NCBI GenBank assembly: GCA_019117205.1
Contig: DXAC01000084.1
Location: 1-44,030 of the forward strand
Direction of reading: 5' to 3'
DNA: 44,030 nucleotides
Origin: Candidatus Allofournierella merdigallinarum
Lineage (GTDB): Bacteria > Bacillota > Clostridia > Oscillospirales > Ruminococcaceae
The translations under genes were made by a program, and so were the position numbers. Positions 42,248 to 44,030 of this stretch are shown in pieces. A model generated the notes under the pieces. The model saw only the letters and a list, made by a program, of their open reading frames with translations, ran no database searches and was not told the origin of the DNA. Every line of letters begins with the position of its first letter. The stretch's first letter is position 1.

Positions 42248-42787
42248 ATGAGCAAACTGCTTGTGGTGGTGGACTATCAGAAAGACTTCGTGGACGGCGC
42301 GCTGGGCTACGCCGGCGCCGGGGCGCTGGAAGCGCCCCTGTACGAAAAGGTGAAAGCTGCGCTGGCGGCGGGCTGGAAAGTGATCTTCACCCGGGACACC
42401 CACGCCCCCGATTATCTCGACACCCGGGAGGGCCGTTTCCTGCCGGTGCCCCACTGCATCGCGGGCAGCGAGGGCTGGCATCTCTACGGCAGGCTGGCGG
42501 AATTCGAAGCGGCGGAAAACGAAAGCGTCGCCTTTGTGGACAAGCCCACCTTTGGCAGCGCCGAGCTGCCCGCCGCGGCGCGCGCGCTGTGCGGCGGCGA
42601 GCCGGAGGAGATCGCCCTTTGCGGGGTGGTCACCAACATCTGCGTGGTGAGCAACGCGGTGGTGCTGCACTCGGCCTTTCTTGCCAGCACCATCACGGTG
42701 CTGAAAGACCTGTGCGGCACCAGCGACGATGCCATGGGCCAAAAGGCCTTTGACCTTTTGGCGGGCATGGGCTACCGGGTGGTGTGA
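42248..42787 (+). CDS. Isochorismatase-fold cysteine hydrolase, nicotinamidase-like
   Basis: 179 residues. Catalytic triad Asp9 (VVDYQKDF), Lys99 (VDKPTFGS) and Cys132 (GVVTNICV); likely metal ligands Asp50, His52 (TRDTHAPDYL) and His69 (PHCIAGSEGWHL). This pattern is that of nicotinamidases, which turn nicotinamide into nicotinate for NAD salvage. GGGAGG precedes the ATG, 19 nt after the alr stop. Confidence 0.85.
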   Translation: MSKLLVVVDYQKDFVDGALGYAGAGALEAPLYEKVKAALAAGWKVIFTRDTHAPDYLDTREGRFLPVPHCIAGSEGWHLYGRLAEFEAAENESVAFVDKPTFGSAELPAAARALCGGEPEEIALCGVVTNICVVSNAVVLHSAFLASTITVLKDLCGTSDDAMGQKAFDLLAGMGYRVV

Positions 42788-42788
42788 G

Positions 42789-43643
42789 ATGCCCGACCTG
42801 AAACGGGGCCTTGCGCGCATTGCCGCCGGGCTGTTCTGCCTGAGTTTTGCCGGCGTTTTTCTCGCCGGGCTGCTGCGGGGCAAGCTCGCGCCGGGAAGCT
42901 GGTGGGCCTGGGCGCTGCTGGCGGCGCTCGTGCTGCTCTGGGTGTGGCGCGGCTGCCGGCTTGCCGGCCGCTGCACCGGGCGGACCTTTCGCCTGCTGTT
43001 CTGGGGCATGGCCGCGCTGCTGCTGGTGCTGATACTGGCGGCGGGGTCTATGCTGCTGAACGACCACACCGTGAGCCCTTTCGACACCGAGGCCGTCTAC
43101 CGCACCGCCCTGGACCTTGCCCGGGGCCGTATCCCCGCCGAATACAACGACTATTTCGTCACCTGCGAGAACAACCTTTTCTGCACGCTGCTGCTGGCGG
43201 CGGTCTACCGGGTGGTCTACCTGGCGGGCGGCCCGCTCGTTCCCGCCTGGGGCATGGGGCTCAACGCAGTGTGCCTGTGGCTCGCGGCGCTGTTCACCGC
43301 CCTGGGCGCGAAGCGGGTGTGGGGCCGCGCCGCCGGCCTTTTGGCGCTGCTCGCCTCGTTCTTTTTCCTGCCCTATTATATCTTTACCCCTTTTCTCTAC
43401 ACCGACCCCATGGGCGCGCCTTTCGTGGCGGGTGCCATCCTGCTGGCGGTGCGGCTGGCCCTTGGCCGGCCGGCTTCGGGGCGGGGGTTTAGCCTGCTGC
43501 CCATCCTGTGCCTTTTGGGGAATCTCTGCTTTTTCCTGGTGTGGGAGTGCAACGCCCGCTACACCTTTGTATTCAGCTGCTGTCTGTTCTGGCTGCTGAT
43601 CGGCGCCCTGACCGACCTTACCAGCCAGGGAGAAACCACTTGA
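42789..43643 (+). CDS. Short polytopic GT-C-like membrane protein
   Basis: 284 residues, about eight hydrophobic segments. The first large loop [22 protein letters not shown] resembles the acidic loop of GT39/ArnT-like glycosyltransferases, and the end, [21 protein letters not shown], resembles their last membrane helices. Full-length relatives that I know of are normally much longer, so the middle seems to be missing, either a natural short form or an in-frame deletion. It starts one base after the nicotinamidase stop. Function not assigned. Confidence 0.6.
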   Translation: MPDLKRGLARIAAGLFCLSFAGVFLAGLLRGKLAPGSWWAWALLAALVLLWVWRGCRLAGRCTGRTFRLLFWGMAALLLVLILAAGSMLLNDHTVSPFDTEAVYRTALDLARGRIPAEYNDYFVTCENNLFCTLLLAAVYRVVYLAGGPLVPAWGMGLNAVCLWLAALFTALGAKRVWGRAAGLLALLASFFFLPYYIFTPFLYTDPMGAPFVAGAILLAVRLALGRPASGRGFSLLPILCLLGNLCFFLVWECNARYTFVFSCCLFWLLIGALTDLTSQGETT

Positions 43644-43662
43644 TTTTTTGGAGGGGACCTGT

Positions 43663-44030
43663 TTGTCGAAGAAGAACATCCGCAATTTCTGCATCATCGC
43701 CCACATCGACCACGGCAAGAGCACCCTGGCCGACCGCATCCTGGAAAAGACCCACAGCGTGGACGAGCGCCAGATGGAGGACCAGCTGCTGGACAACATG
43801 GAGCTGGAGCGGGAGCGGGGCATCACCATCAAGGCCCGGGCGGTGACCCTGGACTACACCGCCCGCAGCGGCGAGCACTACGAGTTCAACCTGATCGACA
43901 CCCCGGGCCACGTGGACTTTGGCTACGAGGTGAGCCGCAGCCTGGCCGCCTGCGAGGGCGCGGTGCTGGTGGTGGACTCCACCCAGGGGGTGGAGGCCCA
44001 GACCCTGGCCAACACCTACCTGGCCCTGGA
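43663..44030 (+). CDS. lepA: Elongation factor 4 (LepA), N-terminal part
   Basis: The first 122 codons are present and the gene runs off the window. TTG start with GGAGGGG 7 nt upstream. G1 AHIDHGKST, the [10 protein letters not shown] switch I and G3 [16 protein letters not shown] (quoted) mark a translational GTPase; [18 protein letters not shown] and the [14 protein letters not shown] context are LepA-type. It moves stalled ribosomes back one step. Confidence 0.95.
   Translation, partial: MSKKNIRNFCIIAHIDHGKSTLADRILEKTHSVDERQMEDQLLDNMELERERGITIKARAVTLDYTARSGEHYEFNLIDTPGHVDFGYEVSRSLAACEGAVLVVDSTQGVEAQTLANTYLAL

Overview
The window is very GC-rich chromosomal DNA with short AT-rich intergenic patches, tightly packed operons, strong AAGGAGG-type ribosome binding sites and TTG or GTG starts on several genes. 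Gene content (split HisG/HisZ, PPi-type phosphofructokinase, YabE-like G5/3D protein, CorA, LarA-type nickel racemase, a clostridial nicotinamidase-like hydrolase) points to an anaerobic Clostridia member, probably of the Oscillospiraceae/Ruminococcaceae group. This is inferred from gene types, not from a search. I saw no rRNA, tRNA, CRISPR array, insertion sequence or prophage.

Layout. 1-6.2 kb: a sugar-acid/hydroxy-acid module. The end of a probable GntR-family regulator faces a minus-strand operon larA - SAF small subunit - UxaA/SuyB-like large subunit - gntP, with a glycerate 2-kinase behind its own promoter. Both promoter regions carry the palindrome TTGTATACAA, so they look co-regulated. 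6.4-8.8 kb: a DUF4349 lipoprotein and a divergent PPi-type phosphofructokinase. 8.8-19.8 kb, all minus: sbcC, sbcD, a double GT-C/PMT glycosyltransferase, cysS, corA behind an unusual structured leader, and a G5/3D cell-wall protein with a hairpin-rich leader.

20.3-28.6 kb: a complete histidine operon, hisZ-G-D-C-B-H-A-F-IE-PHP phosphatase, mostly with overlapping stop and start codons, read from one strong promoter buried in a long palindrome. 28.7-32.6 kb: a single gene for a protein of about 1,290 residues combining TPR-like repeats, a SUFU domain and a DUF4253-like end, with a probable one-base frameshift near its 3' end. 32.6-38.8 kb: a four-gene c-di-GMP/exopolysaccharide operon (EAL phosphodiesterase, GGDEF cyclase, BcsA-like GT2 with a PilZ domain, polytopic membrane protein) in which every junction is an overlapping stop/start.

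39.0-44.0 kb: the rplM-rpsI ribosomal operon on the minus strand and, divergent from it across an AT-rich region with 20-bp direct repeats, a plus-strand cluster of a TtcA-like PP-loop protein, alanine racemase, a nicotinamidase-like hydrolase, a short GT-C-like membrane protein and the start of lepA.

The most notable candidates are the c-di-GMP operon, the SUFU/DUF4253 mosaic protein, the corA leader with a possible leader peptide, and the LarA/UxaA sugar-acid regulon.
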